52,776 nucleotides of DNA from CAYJLC01 sp964370735 (GCA_964370735.1 CAYJLC010000010.1:1-52776), one strand, 5' to 3'. Counted from the first letter of the stretch, positions 7,764 to 16,760 are shown. Program-made: numbers and translations. Notes: a model not told the origin generated them from the sequence alone.

Positions 7764-8972
7764 TTAGAGATTTTGAGATATTTTAAAATTTTCTATACGA
7801 TTATTTGTAATTGAAATCAATTCATCACATGTTAAAGGATTTTTTTCATTATAAATAACCATTCCGTAGCTGATTGAAGTCTTATAGATTTTTTTGTACA
7901 TTTTTTGAATATTTTTAGACCTTAAAGAACATAAAATAAGTTTATTCAAAACAATTGACTCGATTTCATTGCAGTTTGAAAGAGAGCCTACAACTATAAA
8001 TTCACTGCCAGAAAGTCGCGCGATAGTATCGCCTTGAAAGGCAAAGGAAATTTCATTTATGATTTGTCTTAAATAAAAATCTCCCTCCTCATGACCGTAT
8101 AATTTATTTACACTACTTAGATTATTTATATCAATTCGTGCAACATAAAAATCGTGACCTTGCGAAATATACGTATTTATGGCAGTTTTAGCGACACTTT
8201 CTAAGAAAAAACCTGTGAAAATATCGATATTAGCTCTAATAGATACTTCGTCAGGGTTTAATACTTCTTTATAATTTCTTTCGTTTATTTTTTCATAAAC
8301 CAGCGCATTTATACGAACATTTGAATAAATATAAATACAAAGCATAACCAATAGGTATAAAATAATGCTAATAATAGCTACACGAATTAGAAATGAACGA
8401 ATGCTTGGCGAGTGTTCTTCGAATGATAGGATTGCGACATTGCAGACAATTAAATTAAGATACAATAGTAAAAGCAATTTATTTGCAAATTTAATATTCT
8501 TAGGGCTGGTATATAAAAGATCTAAAAACTCACGTTTTGACAACTTTTTTGCAATCAAAATATATGGAATAGGAAGCAAAAAGCTTAAAATTCCGATATA
8601 AAGTTGATATTGCGTATTAGATTTTATAGCCATTATCGAAATATTGAAATAAAGAGCAGAGCTGCCTATTATTAAAAACCTTATTGCTAAAAAGTTTAAT
8701 GCAAAGGAATACGCAGTGAATAACGTTTTTGTAATATTTCTTTCGTAAATAAAGTAAAAATGCAAAATAAACGACAGAAGTATAGAAAATTGTATAAAAA
8801 TAGGTAAATATAAACTCGTAGGATAAAAGGGAATTAACAGCATAATCGAGTTGAATAATACAGATAAAAAGTAGTTTCTAACTCGGTTTTTTGGGCAATC
8901 AAACAGGTAAGATATATAATAAGTAACTGCAAAATTATATAGTAAATAGGATAAAAGCGCAATTACAATCAT
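7764..8972 (-). CDS. Membrane GGDEF-family protein (SGSEF variant)
   Basis: A 402-residue protein with about six or seven hydrophobic helices in residues 1-215, then a GGDEF-type domain (~240-395). The first metal aspartate (ARIDINNLSSVNKLYG) and the GHEEGD block are intact, but the signature reads SGSEF: the acidic third residue that binds metal in PleD-type cyclases is Ser. Activity is therefore doubtful, though it is the best preserved of the three GGDEF-like proteins here. The ATG overlaps the preceding gene's stop by one base (TAATG), so the pair is translationally coupled. The N-terminal membrane region is not a known sensor domain I can name. Confidence 0.8.
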   Translation of the reverse strand: MIVIALLSYLLYNFAVTYYISYLFDCPKNRVRNYFLSVLFNSIMLLIPFYPTSLYLPIFIQFSILLSFILHFYFIYERNITKTLFTAYSFALNFLAIRFLIIGSSALYFNISIMAIKSNTQYQLYIGILSFLLPIPYILIAKKLSKREFLDLLYTSPKNIKFANKLLLLLYLNLIVCNVAILSFEEHSPSIRSFLIRVAIISIILYLLVMLCIYIYSNVRINALVYEKINERNYKEVLNPDEVSIRANIDIFTGFFLESVAKTAINTYISQGHDFYVARIDINNLSSVNKLYGHEEGDFYLRQIINEISFAFQGDTIARLSGSEFIVVGSLSNCNEIESIVLNKLILCSLRSKNIQKMYKKIYKTSISYGMVIYNEKNPLTCDELISITNNRIENFKISQNL

Positions 8973-10189
8973 TAAATCATCTCCAGTTTGTTACACAAAA
9001 TTTGTGTATCTTCATTTTGGTTAAAAGTGCTTAAAATATCGCGAACACTTCGAGCAGGGAAACTTATATCCACGAAAAGTTTGTTAATATTAGCAGACAT
9101 TGTAAAATCTTCGTGGAGATTTTGCAGTCCGATATGGTGGTTAATTCGCAAAATAACGCGTTCTAAATCCTCTTTAGAAATTTGGTCAATTATCACAAGA
9201 TATTTATCATCACATATTTTAGATGGGAAATCATATTCTCTTACAGACATTTTTAGTGCAGTTGCGATACGTTTTATGTATCTTTCCGCAGAACTATCAC
9301 CAAAAGAGGATTTAATGTGGTTTAAAGTCGATAAATCAACCCAAACTACACCAAAAGCCTTATCTTTATCATTGCATAGCTCGCTTAATTTGCAATGAAT
9401 AAAATTTTCATTAAAAAGACCGGTGTTTACATCTAAATATAAATCTTCGACACTTAGCGTGCCTTTTGTAAGTTCTACACCAGGAAATGCAATGGAATCA
9501 TCATTTTTTCGCTTATAGACATTTAGTTTTATTAAATTCAGTGTAAAAATGAATAAAAAATAGAAAAATAATGTTGAAAATAGAATTGACATTATTGACA
9601 AAAGAAAAAATCCTGATGTTAATTCATTTGTGATTAAAATAGTAGAATCTACGGATAAATGCAATATGAAAATTAACGCTGTTAGCGAAATAATATTTGA
9701 GTATATTTTTGATTTTGTACATTCGATTATATATTTTGTATGATAAAGTAGCCTAAAAGCTAGAAAAGTTACGAGTAAAATTGCGTAGCTTACAAAAATA
9801 CTTTTATAAAAGAATGCAGTGTCGGCTATTGATGCTAGGGGAGCGGTGTTTGATAGAAGACTTAGTCCTAAAATTGTCGTAAGATGTACGGCACTTAGGT
9901 GGTATGTAAGCACTGAGCCTACAAAAAGCAATTTACTAAATTCTGCTTTTGAAAGAATAGCAAGCTCAATTATCATAATCAAAAGTATCAAAGGATAGAT
10001 TGATTGGGTAACTATAAATAAATAGCGAAAAGCTATTAAAACAAAGATGTTAAATATAGTTATGACAAAGAGCTTTTTATTGAAATTTTTAGATTTACCG
10101 ATTATTTCACCTGCAAGTTTAAGCACAAAAACATTGAATGATGCAAAAACAATGGCAGCTAAAAAAAACCATATATGATAGATAAGCAA
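8972..10189 (-). CDS. Membrane protein with highly degenerate GGDEF domain
   Basis: A 405-residue protein with several membrane helices in residues 1-220 and a GGDEF-like fold at ~245-400. The segment GVVWVDLSTLNHIKSSFGDSSAERYIKRI matches the first half of the domain, but the signature position reads CDDKY and the later S-x-G motif is altered, so it is almost certainly not a cyclase. The start is a TTG at 10189 behind GAGGTG; no ATG is suitably placed. It is first in a two-gene operon with the SGSEF protein and has a similar architecture, which suggests old tandem duplication and possibly a heterodimer in which one partner lost catalysis. Confidence 0.75.
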   Translation of the reverse strand: MLIYHIWFFLAAIVFASFNVFVLKLAGEIIGKSKNFNKKLFVITIFNIFVLIAFRYLFIVTQSIYPLILLIMIIELAILSKAEFSKLLFVGSVLTYHLSAVHLTTILGLSLLSNTAPLASIADTAFFYKSIFVSYAILLVTFLAFRLLYHTKYIIECTKSKIYSNIISLTALIFILHLSVDSTILITNELTSGFFLLSIMSILFSTLFFYFLFIFTLNLIKLNVYKRKNDDSIAFPGVELTKGTLSVEDLYLDVNTGLFNENFIHCKLSELCNDKDKAFGVVWVDLSTLNHIKSSFGDSSAERYIKRIATALKMSVREYDFPSKICDDKYLVIIDQISKEDLERVILRINHHIGLQNLHEDFTMSANINKLFVDISFPARSVRDILSTFNQNEDTQILCNKLEMI

Positions 10190-10229
10190 AGTTTTTCACC
10201 TCGAATTTAATCGTTTAATTAATATAAGT

Positions 10230-10258
10230 ATTGTATCAAAAAAACTTCGCAAAATCAA
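10230..10258 (-). promoter_or_regulatory. Promoter of the membrane GGDEF pair
   Basis: On the minus strand TTGATT (10253-10258), 17 bp and TACAAT (10230-10235) lie about 40 bp before the TTG start. Confidence 0.7.
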
Positions 10259-10360
10259 GGGAAAAACGACAAAAATGAACAAAATATTTCGAAAATGTTT
10301 CGATTCGTTAACATAAATTCTATATAATGGCAAAAAAAGGTAAAAATATTCACAATTTAT

Positions 10361-11113
10361 TTAGTTTATGTTAATTTCAAGTGACACAGGGCAGTGGTCT
10401 GAACCATAGTATTTGTTTAAAATATCGGCAGAAACAAGGTTTTTTTCAAGGTCGTTTGACACAACAAAATAGTCAATTCTCCATCCAACATTTTTGTCAC
10501 GCGCTTGGCGCATATAAGACCACCACGAATAGTGACCTTCTCTGTCTGGGTAAAAATATCTATAACTATCTATGAACCCAGCGTCTAAAAGCTCTGTGAA
10601 TTTAGCACGTTCTTCATCAGAAAAACCAGCACTTTTACGGTTAGTTTTAGGGTTTTTAAGGTCGATTTCTTTATGTGCAACGTTTAAGTCACCACAAACA
10701 ATTACAGGCTTTTTAGCCTTTAGTTCGCAAAGGTAGTTCCTAAAATCATCTTCCCATTTCATTCGATAAGGCAGTCTAGCAAGCTCATTTTGTGAATTTG
10801 GGGTATAAACATTTACCAAATAGAAGTTTTCAAACTCTAATGTGACAGTTCTGCCCTCGTTATCGTCATTTCCAATGTCATAACGCTCGGAAATTGGCTT
10901 TATTCTAGTGAAAATTGCAGTTCCTGAATAGCCTTTTTTCTCAGCAGAAGCAAAATATTGGTGGTAGCCTTCGGTTGGAATTTCTGCTTGTCCTGCTTGC
11001 ATTTTTGTTTCTTGAATACAGAAAATATCTGCATTCATTTCATTAAAACTCGCTAGAAAATCTTTATTTAGGCACGCTCTAATGCCGTTAACATTCCAAG
11101 ATATTAATTTCAT
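10361..11113 (-). CDS. exoA: Exodeoxyribonuclease III / AP endonuclease
   Basis: A 250-residue enzyme of the Xth/ExoA family that cleaves DNA 5' to abasic sites and trims 3' blocked ends in base-excision repair. The hallmark motifs are in order: SWNVNGIRA (6-13), CIQETKMQ (catalytic Glu), YTPNSQNELARLPYR, CGDLNVAHKEIDLKNPK (Asp/Asn pair), the WWSYM-R loop and the C-terminal YGSDHCPVSLEI. It is full length. It overlaps the upstream Gx gene by four bases and is the last gene of the eight-gene operon. No convincing terminator hairpin is seen in 10260-10360. Confidence 0.96.
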   Translation of the reverse strand: MKLISWNVNGIRACLNKDFLASFNEMNADIFCIQETKMQAGQAEIPTEGYHQYFASAEKKGYSGTAIFTRIKPISERYDIGNDDNEGRTVTLEFENFYLVNVYTPNSQNELARLPYRMKWEDDFRNYLCELKAKKPVIVCGDLNVAHKEIDLKNPKTNRKSAGFSDEERAKFTELLDAGFIDSYRYFYPDREGHYSWWSYMRQARDKNVGWRIDYFVVSNDLEKNLVSADILNKYYGSDHCPVSLEININ

Positions 11114-11598
11114 ATTTTCTTAAACCTTTCATTTAAAATTGCTCCGATATAGCCATTTAATATACCAGAAACTAGTCCTAAAACAAATAAAAACGGAAAA
11201 TAATAAACTATTTTCGCGTTTGAGAATAACAGTGAGGCGACTAAAATTTGACCTAAATTGTGCATTATTCCACCGGTTGCACTGACACTTATAATCGATA
11301 AGAATTTCACTCGTTTTATTAAAATCATAGATAAAAAGCTAAGCATTCCACCTGCAAAACTGTAAATCCAAGTGATTGGAGTAGAAAAAAGCATTGCAGA
11401 CAGGCAAATTCGTATTATATTTATATAAAAAGCGTATTTTGTGTCAAGGTTGTAGAGTGCATATAACACAACGATGTTTGAAAGCCCGATTTTTGCGCCT
11501 GGGATTATTAAATTAAACGGAATTAAAGCCTCAATATAAGACAGCATAAAACATAAAGCTACTAAAATTGAGGCTGTTGCAAGTTTTGATTTTATCAT
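11110..11598 (-). CDS. Gx transporter family membrane protein
   Basis: A 162-residue integral membrane protein with five or six hydrophobic helices, matching the family once called heptaprenyl diphosphate synthase component I and now treated as ECF S-component-like Gx transporters. Typical features are the loop NLIIPGAKIGLSNIVVLYAL near residue 30 and ATGGIMHNLGQILVA near 110. The substrate is not known. It is coupled by four-base overlaps to NusG-II upstream and exoA downstream. The NusG-II/Gx pairing recurs in Clostridia, often beside FMN-transfer (ApbE-type) or Rnf genes, which are not seen here. Confidence 0.85.
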   Translation of the reverse strand: MIKSKLATASILVALCFMLSYIEALIPFNLIIPGAKIGLSNIVVLYALYNLDTKYAFYINIIRICLSAMLFSTPITWIYSFAGGMLSFLSMILIKRVKFLSIISVSATGGIMHNLGQILVASLLFSNAKIVYYFPFLFVLGLVSGILNGYIGAILNERFKKI

Positions 11599-11963
11599 TT
11601 CGACACCGCGTCGATGTCCGAAGCTTGAACATCGCCTTCAAGATAAACAATGACTTCATTTGGCAGACAGACAATTGTTTGCAAATTGGTTGTAATTGAA
11701 CCTTGATTTATACAAAGTTTATCGGCACAAGTTGCATCTATCATCTTCACCGAATTATTTGAAATTTCAACAAAATTTTCAGAATTTATATCGATAATTT
11801 GATTTTCACTTAAATCATACGAACCAAAGATTTCGCCATCATTTTCGATAACAACTCGCGAAGTTTCGACTTTTAGAGTGAAAAATGCAACAATAGATAT
11901 CATTATTACAGCTAAACTTAAAGCTGATAAGTAAATTATATCAGCTTTTTTTATGATTTTCAT
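11595..11963 (-). CDS. NusG domain II-containing protein
   Basis: A 122-residue protein with one N-terminal membrane helix (about residues 8-29) and an extracytoplasmic NusG_II (DUF1312-like) domain. The family signature is visible: VKMIDATCADKLCINQG followed by TIVCLPNEVIVYLEG, including the Cys-x4-Cys pair and the third cysteine. Its biochemical role is unknown. The start at 11963 lies inside the end of the DUF896 gene (23-bp overlap), and its stop overlaps the Gx start by four bases. Confidence 0.88.
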   Translation of the reverse strand: MKIIKKADIIYLSALSLAVIMISIVAFFTLKVETSRVVIENDGEIFGSYDLSENQIIDINSENFVEISNNSVKMIDATCADKLCINQGSITTNLQTIVCLPNEVIVYLEGDVQASDIDAVSK

Positions 11964-12162
11964 TTTGAGTTACCTTTGTTTTATTCCCAGCCTCGTCGAC
12001 GATATAAGTATTATCGAGCGTTGACTTTAGACTGTCACGAAAACTTTTAACATACTCTTCGCGTAGTTTTTTTTGCTCGGCTTGTTCGCTTTCGGTCAAA
12101 CCGACAGTTTTTGACTTTTTAGAAAGTTCATTTATTCGTAGTATTTTTTCATCAATTGCCAT
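11941..12162 (-). CDS. DUF896 (UPF0291) protein
   Basis: A 73-residue cytoplasmic protein of the YnzC/UPF0291 family. I use the ATG at 12162 (MAIDEKILRINELSKK), with GGGAG just upstream, rather than an upstream start at 12195 that would read into the preceding gene's coding end. The conserved core is INELSKKSKTVGLTESEQAEQKKLREEYVKSFRDSLKSTLDN, forming two helices. In Bacillus the family has been linked to SOS-era cell control (yneA operon) but no activity is established. The C-terminal tail is overlapped by the NusG-II start. Confidence 0.88.
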   Translation of the reverse strand: MAIDEKILRINELSKKSKTVGLTESEQAEQKKLREEYVKSFRDSLKSTLDNTYIVDEAGNKTKVTQNENHKKS

Positions 12163-12164
12163 AA

Positions 12165-12521
12165 TTACTCCCAAGTTTCCCAAATTTCTGGGCAAAATCC
12201 AACAGTTGCTTTATTTTTATTTCGCACGATAGGTGTTTTGAAAAGTTTAGGATTATCAAATAATTTATCCTCTTTTTCTTCTTCCGAGCCTAGATATGCG
12301 ATGAAAGATTTCTCGAAATCTTTGCATTTTGTGTCGATTAAATTATCAAAACCACCGACAGCTTTTTTTACATTTTGGTACTCACCATTCGACATTCCAA
12401 ATTTATCAACTTCGATAAACTGAAAAGGTATTTTGCGTTCTTTGAAATATCTTTGAGCTTTTTTTGTATCAAAACATTTATTTTTTCCGAAAATTTGNNN
12501 NNNNNNNATTTGTATATTCAT
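12165..12521 (-). CDS. ArsC/Spx-like thioredoxin-fold protein (contains assembly gap)
   Basis: About 115 residues of the arsenate reductase-like (ArsC/Spx/YffB) family. The N-terminal block IFGKNKCFDTKKAQRYFKER has a single redox cysteine, there is a central FDNLIDTKCKDF, and the conserved late arginine lies in KTPIVRNKNKATVGF. Ten Ns interrupt codons 5-8. The flanks both carry ATTTG (plus strand), and collapsing that overlap gives an uninterrupted N-terminus MNIQIFGKNKCFD, which fits the family. Thiol chemistry is likely; whether arsenate is a substrate is unknown. It lies 2-3 bp from its neighbours in the operon. Confidence 0.8.
   Translation of the reverse strand: MNIQXXXXQIFGKNKCFDTKKAQRYFKERKIPFQFIEVDKFGMSNGEYQNVKKAVGGFDNLIDTKCKDFEKSFIAYLGSEEEKEDKLFDNPKLFKTPIVRNKNKATVGFCPEIWETWE
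12498..12507. other. Assembly gap of ten Ns
   Basis: Fixed-length placeholder inside the ArsC-like gene. The 5-mer ATTTG both ends the left flank and begins the right flank, so the two contigs probably overlap by five bases and nothing is missing. Confidence 0.95.
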
Positions 12522-12524
12522 ATT

Positions 12525-13784
12525 CTAACCTTTGTATAAAATTTTATCACCAATAATCGTAGCATAGATTTTCCCAAAAAGTTCTCTACCCTTAAAAGGA
12601 GTATTAAACGATTTTGATGAAAAATCATTATACTTCATAGTTTCTGATGGATTATAGATGAAAATCTCGCATTTATTTCCGATTTCGATTGATTTTCCTT
12701 GTAAATTATATAATTTAGCAGGGTTAACAGTCATTTTTTCTAAAATTTCCATTGTAGATAAATCATCGCGAAGTGCTGTGATACTAACTGAGAAAGCTGT
12801 TTCTAGCCCGATAATTCCTGATGGAGCAGTTAAAAATGGCTGGTTTTTTTCATCGAAAGCGTGTGGTGCATGGTCGGTTGCGATAATGTCGATTATGCCA
12901 TTTTTAAGACCACTAATTAAAGCCCTTCTATCCTCTTCTTTGCGCAAAGGAGGGTTCATTTTAGCGAAAGTAGCATGTTTTAAAACAGCGTCTTCTGTAA
13001 GCATAATGTGGTGTGGCGTTACTTCAGCGAATATGTTTTTATTATGTTTTTTGCCAAATTCTATCAAAGAAACGCTTTCTTTAGTGCTTAAATGTTGGAA
13101 ATTAATTTTTGCGTTAGAAGTCATTGCGATGCCGATATCTCGTGCGACAGCAGCGTTTTCCGATTCGCGTAGAGCACCTTTAAAACCACTTTCGTTTGCA
13201 AAAGTCGACCCGCCATTTGTGCCCGGTTGGTACACCATAGAAACGTCTTCCTCGTGAAGGCTTATCGGAACAGAAAGTCTTTCGCACTCAGCAAATGCAT
13301 GCAAAGTTGTTTCGCCATTTTCAATATTAACACCGTCATCGGTGAAACCGACAGCACCTAAACTATATAATTTATCAGTATCGACAAGGTTACTTCCGTC
13401 AAAACCTTTAGTTATTGTGGCACATTGCAAAATATTTATCGGCGCTGTTTTATTTAGCTCAAGAATGTTTAAAAGAGCTTCTTCGCTGTCGATTAATGGG
13501 TTTGTATTTGCCATACAAACAACAGTTGCAAAACCACCACGCAAAGCAGCCTTTGAGCCTGTTTCGATAGTTTCTTTGTGCTCGCCACCTGGCACTCTAA
13601 AATGCACATGCGTGTCTATTAAAGCAGGCGAAACGCAAAGACCTTTCGCATCGAAAATCTCACAATTTTCATCAATGTTTTGTTCAATATTCAAGATTTT
13701 ACCGTCATTTGAAATTAAAATATCGGCTTTTTCTTCTTTTTTTGTATATGGGTCTAAAATTAGACCGTTTTTAATAAGTAACAC
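12525..13784 (-). CDS. pyrC: Dihydroorotase
   Basis: A 419-residue amidohydrolase that cyclises carbamoyl-aspartate to dihydroorotate, the third step of pyrimidine synthesis. The metal-binding H-x-H is in LIDTHVHFRVPGG (H59, H61), the carboxylated-lysine/His region and NFQHLSTKESV and EVTPHHIMLTED follow, and the catalytic aspartate is in IIATDHAPH. The C-terminal VNPAKLYNL is typical of type I bacterial enzymes. No other pyr genes lie nearby, so the pathway is dispersed. The start ATG is behind AAAAGGAG, and it sits 12 bp after the DUF1294 gene. Confidence 0.95.
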   Translation of the reverse strand: MLLIKNGLILDPYTKKEEKADILISNDGKILNIEQNIDENCEIFDAKGLCVSPALIDTHVHFRVPGGEHKETIETGSKAALRGGFATVVCMANTNPLIDSEEALLNILELNKTAPINILQCATITKGFDGSNLVDTDKLYSLGAVGFTDDGVNIENGETTLHAFAECERLSVPISLHEEDVSMVYQPGTNGGSTFANESGFKGALRESENAAVARDIGIAMTSNAKINFQHLSTKESVSLIEFGKKHNKNIFAEVTPHHIMLTEDAVLKHATFAKMNPPLRKEEDRRALISGLKNGIIDIIATDHAPHAFDEKNQPFLTAPSGIIGLETAFSVSITALRDDLSTMEILEKMTVNPAKLYNLQGKSIEIGNKCEIFIYNPSETMKYNDFSSKSFNTPFKGRELFGKIYATIIGDKILYKG

Positions 13785-13796
13785 ATTTTCTCCTTT

Positions 13797-14123
13797 TTAT
13801 ACAAAAAACCATGCAACAATTAGCCATATGAAAAGTCCGAATTGTACTGCGAAAATCGCAGGCAAACCTATCATAAAACGTTTATGCAAAGTCTTATGTC
13901 TGATGATAAACATAGTGCCAAATTCGCAAATTGCACCACCTAAAATTGCTAGTAAAAATAGAACCTTTTCAGGTACGCGACTTTTATTTTTTTCAGCAAA
14001 TTTTTTGTCCATAAATGTAACAAAAATAGTGACTAAACTAATAATTACATAGTAAATTGCTAAAAATAACAGGACATCGCCCTTGGTAAGTTCAAAAACT
14101 ACATCATTTAATGTTTCGAACAT
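13797..14123 (-). CDS. DUF1294 family membrane protein
   Basis: A 108-residue protein with an N-terminal membrane helix, a cytoplasmic stretch (MDKKFAEKNKSRVPEKVLFLLAILGGAICE) and two further helices. The pattern D-K-x(n)-R-[IV]-P-E-K-x-L-F-L-L-A-x-x-G-G followed by FIIRHKTLHKRF is diagnostic of DUF1294. Function unknown. It is 7 bp downstream of the 166-residue membrane protein. Confidence 0.85.
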   Translation of the reverse strand: MFETLNDVVFELTKGDVLLFLAIYYVIISLVTIFVTFMDKKFAEKNKSRVPEKVLFLLAILGGAICEFGTMFIIRHKTLHKRFMIGLPAIFAVQFGLFIWLIVAWFFV

Positions 14124-14130
14124 GATTCAC

Positions 14131-14631
14131 CTACAAAGTTTCTTCTAGATTTTCGTCTGAATAGTCGATTAAATCTTCTAAAGATGTTTGGTCCATGTCG
14201 TCATCTTGTCTGTAATCTTCTCTTTCGAAAATATCAAAATCTTCTGAATTTAGATAAGTTGTATCGAATATTACAAATTTTTCTTTGCTGTCATCAACGA
14301 AAGTTTTTGGCTCGTAATCTGTGTCTAAACCTAATGAATTAAGTTTTTTATGCGCAGAACGGTGGATAGAAATGATGAATTTTTCGTCACTTTTAGCCGC
14401 TAATTCGTCTAAAATCTCGTCTGAAGGCATTTCTTTGTAAAGGTCGATTAAAGTTCCACCCGAAAATTTGTTTTTATCAGTTTTGTTTGGGTATAGGTCA
14501 GATTCTCTAATAAGAACTTCTTCGCGATTTAAGTATTCATTTAATTTTTTTGCACCATAAACAGCGGCAGCGCCCACAGCGACACCTGCTAAAGTACCTG
14601 TAACGATCCAAAAAGCTTTTTTGTTAGCCAT
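14131..14631 (-). CDS. Hypothetical membrane-anchored acidic protein
   Basis: A 166-residue protein with one N-terminal helix (about residues 8-27, Ala/Gly/Val rich) after MANKKAF, reminiscent of YtxH-type anchors, and a strongly acidic hydrophilic remainder ending in a run of Asp/Glu. I recognise no domain. It is the first gene of the eight-gene operon that ends with exoA and begins behind AAAGGAG. Confidence 0.7.
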   Translation of the reverse strand: MANKKAFWIVTGTLAGVAVGAAAVYGAKKLNEYLNREEVLIRESDLYPNKTDKNKFSGGTLIDLYKEMPSDEILDELAAKSDEKFIISIHRSAHKKLNSLGLDTDYEPKTFVDDSKEKFVIFDTTYLNSEDFDIFEREDYRQDDDMDQTSLEDLIDYSDENLEETL

Positions 14632-14678
14632 AATAATATCTCCTTTATTGGTTAATTTAAAATTTAATTCTACTTATA

Positions 14679-14707
14679 ATTTTAACATATTTTTTTAAAA
14701 AATACAA
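14679..14707 (-). promoter_or_regulatory. Promoter of the pyrC-exoA operon
   Basis: On the minus strand TTGTAT (14702-14707), 17 bp and TAAAAT (14679-14684) lie just past the recG stop codon, about 48 bp before the first ATG. Confidence 0.65.
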
Positions 14708-14711
14708 TATC

Positions 14712-16721
14712 CTAATTAAAAATATTTATCACTCCGTTGTCCATTTCGTCGTTGATTTTTTTGTATAATTTAGGATGATTTTGTGGAAAATTTTCGTCTT
14801 TTAAGAGTAAATTAACCTCGTTAGATGCACATTCTAGCATTTTAACATCAAGGTTTAGCATAGAAAGAGTGCTGTCGCCAGACTGTCTTACACCGATGTA
14901 ATCGCCGGCACCTCTAAGCGACAAATCTTCGCGTGCGATATCGAAACCATTTCGCATTTTTGTGAGCGCTTCTAGCCTTTTTGACTTTGTGTCTGACATT
15001 AAAATGCAGTAAGATTTATCCTTGCCACGCCCAACACGACCGCGAAGCTGGTGCAACGTCGAAAGCCCAAATCGCTCGGCATTTTCTATAATCATAAGCG
15101 TTGCATTCGGAACATTTACACCAACCTCGATCACTGTTGTGGACACCAGAATTTGTATTTCGTTAGACACGAATTTCTCCATTATTTCGTCTTTTTCTTT
15201 AGGCTTTATCTTACCGTGGATAAGCCCAATTGAAACATCTGGGAAAACCTTCTTTATTGCATCATAATATTGCGTTACGTCTTTTACATGAGCAATTCCT
15301 TCGAAATCACTTTCTTCCACTAAGGGGCAGACGATATATACTTGGTTTGAGTTGAGAATTTGTTTGGAAATAAACGAAAAAACGCGTTTTCGCTTGGTTT
15401 CATCGCATAAAAAAGTATCGATTGGTTGTCTGTCCTTAGGCATTTCGTCTATGACAGAAATATCAAGGTCGCCATATAAAATAAGCGACATTGTTCGAGG
15501 AATTGGTGTCGCAGACATGACCAAAGTATGTGGATTTTCGCCTTTAGCAAGCAAAGAAGCGCGTTGATTTACACCGAAACGGTGCTGTTCGTCGACAATT
15601 ACAAGCGACAAATCGGAAAATTCCACATCGTCAGTAAAAACGGCGTGTGTTCCAATTACGATATTAATTTCACCAGTTTTAATGCCTTCTTTGATTTCGC
15701 GCTTTGCTTTTGCACGAGTAGAACCTGTTAATAGTGCAGATTTTAGCCCTAATTCAGTAAAAAGTGGGTCTATATCGTGAAAATGTTGGTTTGCAAGGAT
15801 TTCAGTCGGCACGATGAATGCGATTTGTTTGCCTTCGGATGCTAAAATATAGCTTAAAATTATCGCAACAATTGTTTTACCAGAACCAACATCACCTTGC
15901 AGTAATCGATTTAGTTGAAACCCAGATTGCAAATCAAAAATGCACTCATCTAGGCACTTTTTTTGTGCATCAGTAAGCGAAAAAGGGATTTTTTCAAGGA
16001 TTTTATTATAATTTACTTTAGTAACTTTATAGGAAGGGATTTGCTTTCTGCTAGCACTAATCGTCTTTATTTTGAGAAGATACATAAAAAGTTTTTCAAA
16101 TTCGATACGCCTTTGAGCTTGTTTTAGTTGCTCGTGGTTTGAAGGATAGTGCATATTAAAAATAGCCGTATTTATTGGCACTAATTTGTATTTTTTCTGC
16201 AAGTTTTCTGGCAAAGTATCGTCGTAATTATAACTTTTTAATGCATTAAATGTTATTTTTCGAACATCCGCTTGATGCAAACCAGATGTTAATTTATATA
16301 CAGGCAAAAGTCTGCCTTTTTTTGACTTGAAAACTTCGTATTTAGGCGAATTCATAACGATTTTGCGTCCGTCGGTCTTTATCACACCGAAAAATGTGTA
16401 TGTTTTGCCCACTTCAAGTGCATTTGACACATAATTTTGGTTAAAAAATGTTATTTCGACAAAATTATCGTCGTCGAATGCATGGACGGTCGATAGGGTA
16501 AGCCCTTTTCTAATCATAGCAGGGCGAGAAACTGATGAAATAGTTAATGGAATACACGCTTTTTCGCCGTTTTCAAAGGTATTTGTTGTTACAAATACAG
16601 TTTTATCTTCAAATGTACGAGGGAAAAAAAGAAGTGCATCATTAAGCGAATTTAATCCGATTTTAGCAAGTAATTTTGCTTTTTTCTCACCAATTCCAGA
16701 AATATTTAAAAAATCAGACAT
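14712..16721 (-). CDS. recG: ATP-dependent DNA helicase RecG
   Basis: A 669-residue superfamily 2 helicase that regresses stalled replication forks and branch-migrates Holliday junctions. The N-terminal wedge (OB-fold, ~60-150) precedes the helicase core: Walker A GDVGSGKT (~275), DEQHRFG (~376), SATPIPRT, and in the second RecA lobe QVYIVCPLVEESD, TTVIEVGVNVPNA and the TRG-type motif QLRGRVGRG. The C-terminal block FDIAREDLSLRGAGDYIGVRQSG is specific to RecG. Length is normal. It has its own promoter, divergent from rny. Confidence 0.97.
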   Translation of the reverse strand: MSDFLNISGIGEKKAKLLAKIGLNSLNDALLFFPRTFEDKTVFVTTNTFENGEKACIPLTISSVSRPAMIRKGLTLSTVHAFDDDNFVEITFFNQNYVSNALEVGKTYTFFGVIKTDGRKIVMNSPKYEVFKSKKGRLLPVYKLTSGLHQADVRKITFNALKSYNYDDTLPENLQKKYKLVPINTAIFNMHYPSNHEQLKQAQRRIEFEKLFMYLLKIKTISASRKQIPSYKVTKVNYNKILEKIPFSLTDAQKKCLDECIFDLQSGFQLNRLLQGDVGSGKTIVAIILSYILASEGKQIAFIVPTEILANQHFHDIDPLFTELGLKSALLTGSTRAKAKREIKEGIKTGEINIVIGTHAVFTDDVEFSDLSLVIVDEQHRFGVNQRASLLAKGENPHTLVMSATPIPRTMSLILYGDLDISVIDEMPKDRQPIDTFLCDETKRKRVFSFISKQILNSNQVYIVCPLVEESDFEGIAHVKDVTQYYDAIKKVFPDVSIGLIHGKIKPKEKDEIMEKFVSNEIQILVSTTVIEVGVNVPNATLMIIENAERFGLSTLHQLRGRVGRGKDKSYCILMSDTKSKRLEALTKMRNGFDIAREDLSLRGAGDYIGVRQSGDSTLSMLNLDVKMLECASNEVNLLLKDENFPQNHPKLYKKINDEMDNGVINIFN

Positions 16722-16760
16722 TTTTTGCTCCGTTAAAAAAATTGTTTTTGTTAAAGTATA

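Noticed and set aside
12658..13257. 199-codon plus-strand ORF opposite pyrC
   Set aside because: Antisense to a well-supported dihydroorotase; composition is the Ser/Phe/Leu-rich pattern of a shadow frame and no ribosome site precedes it.
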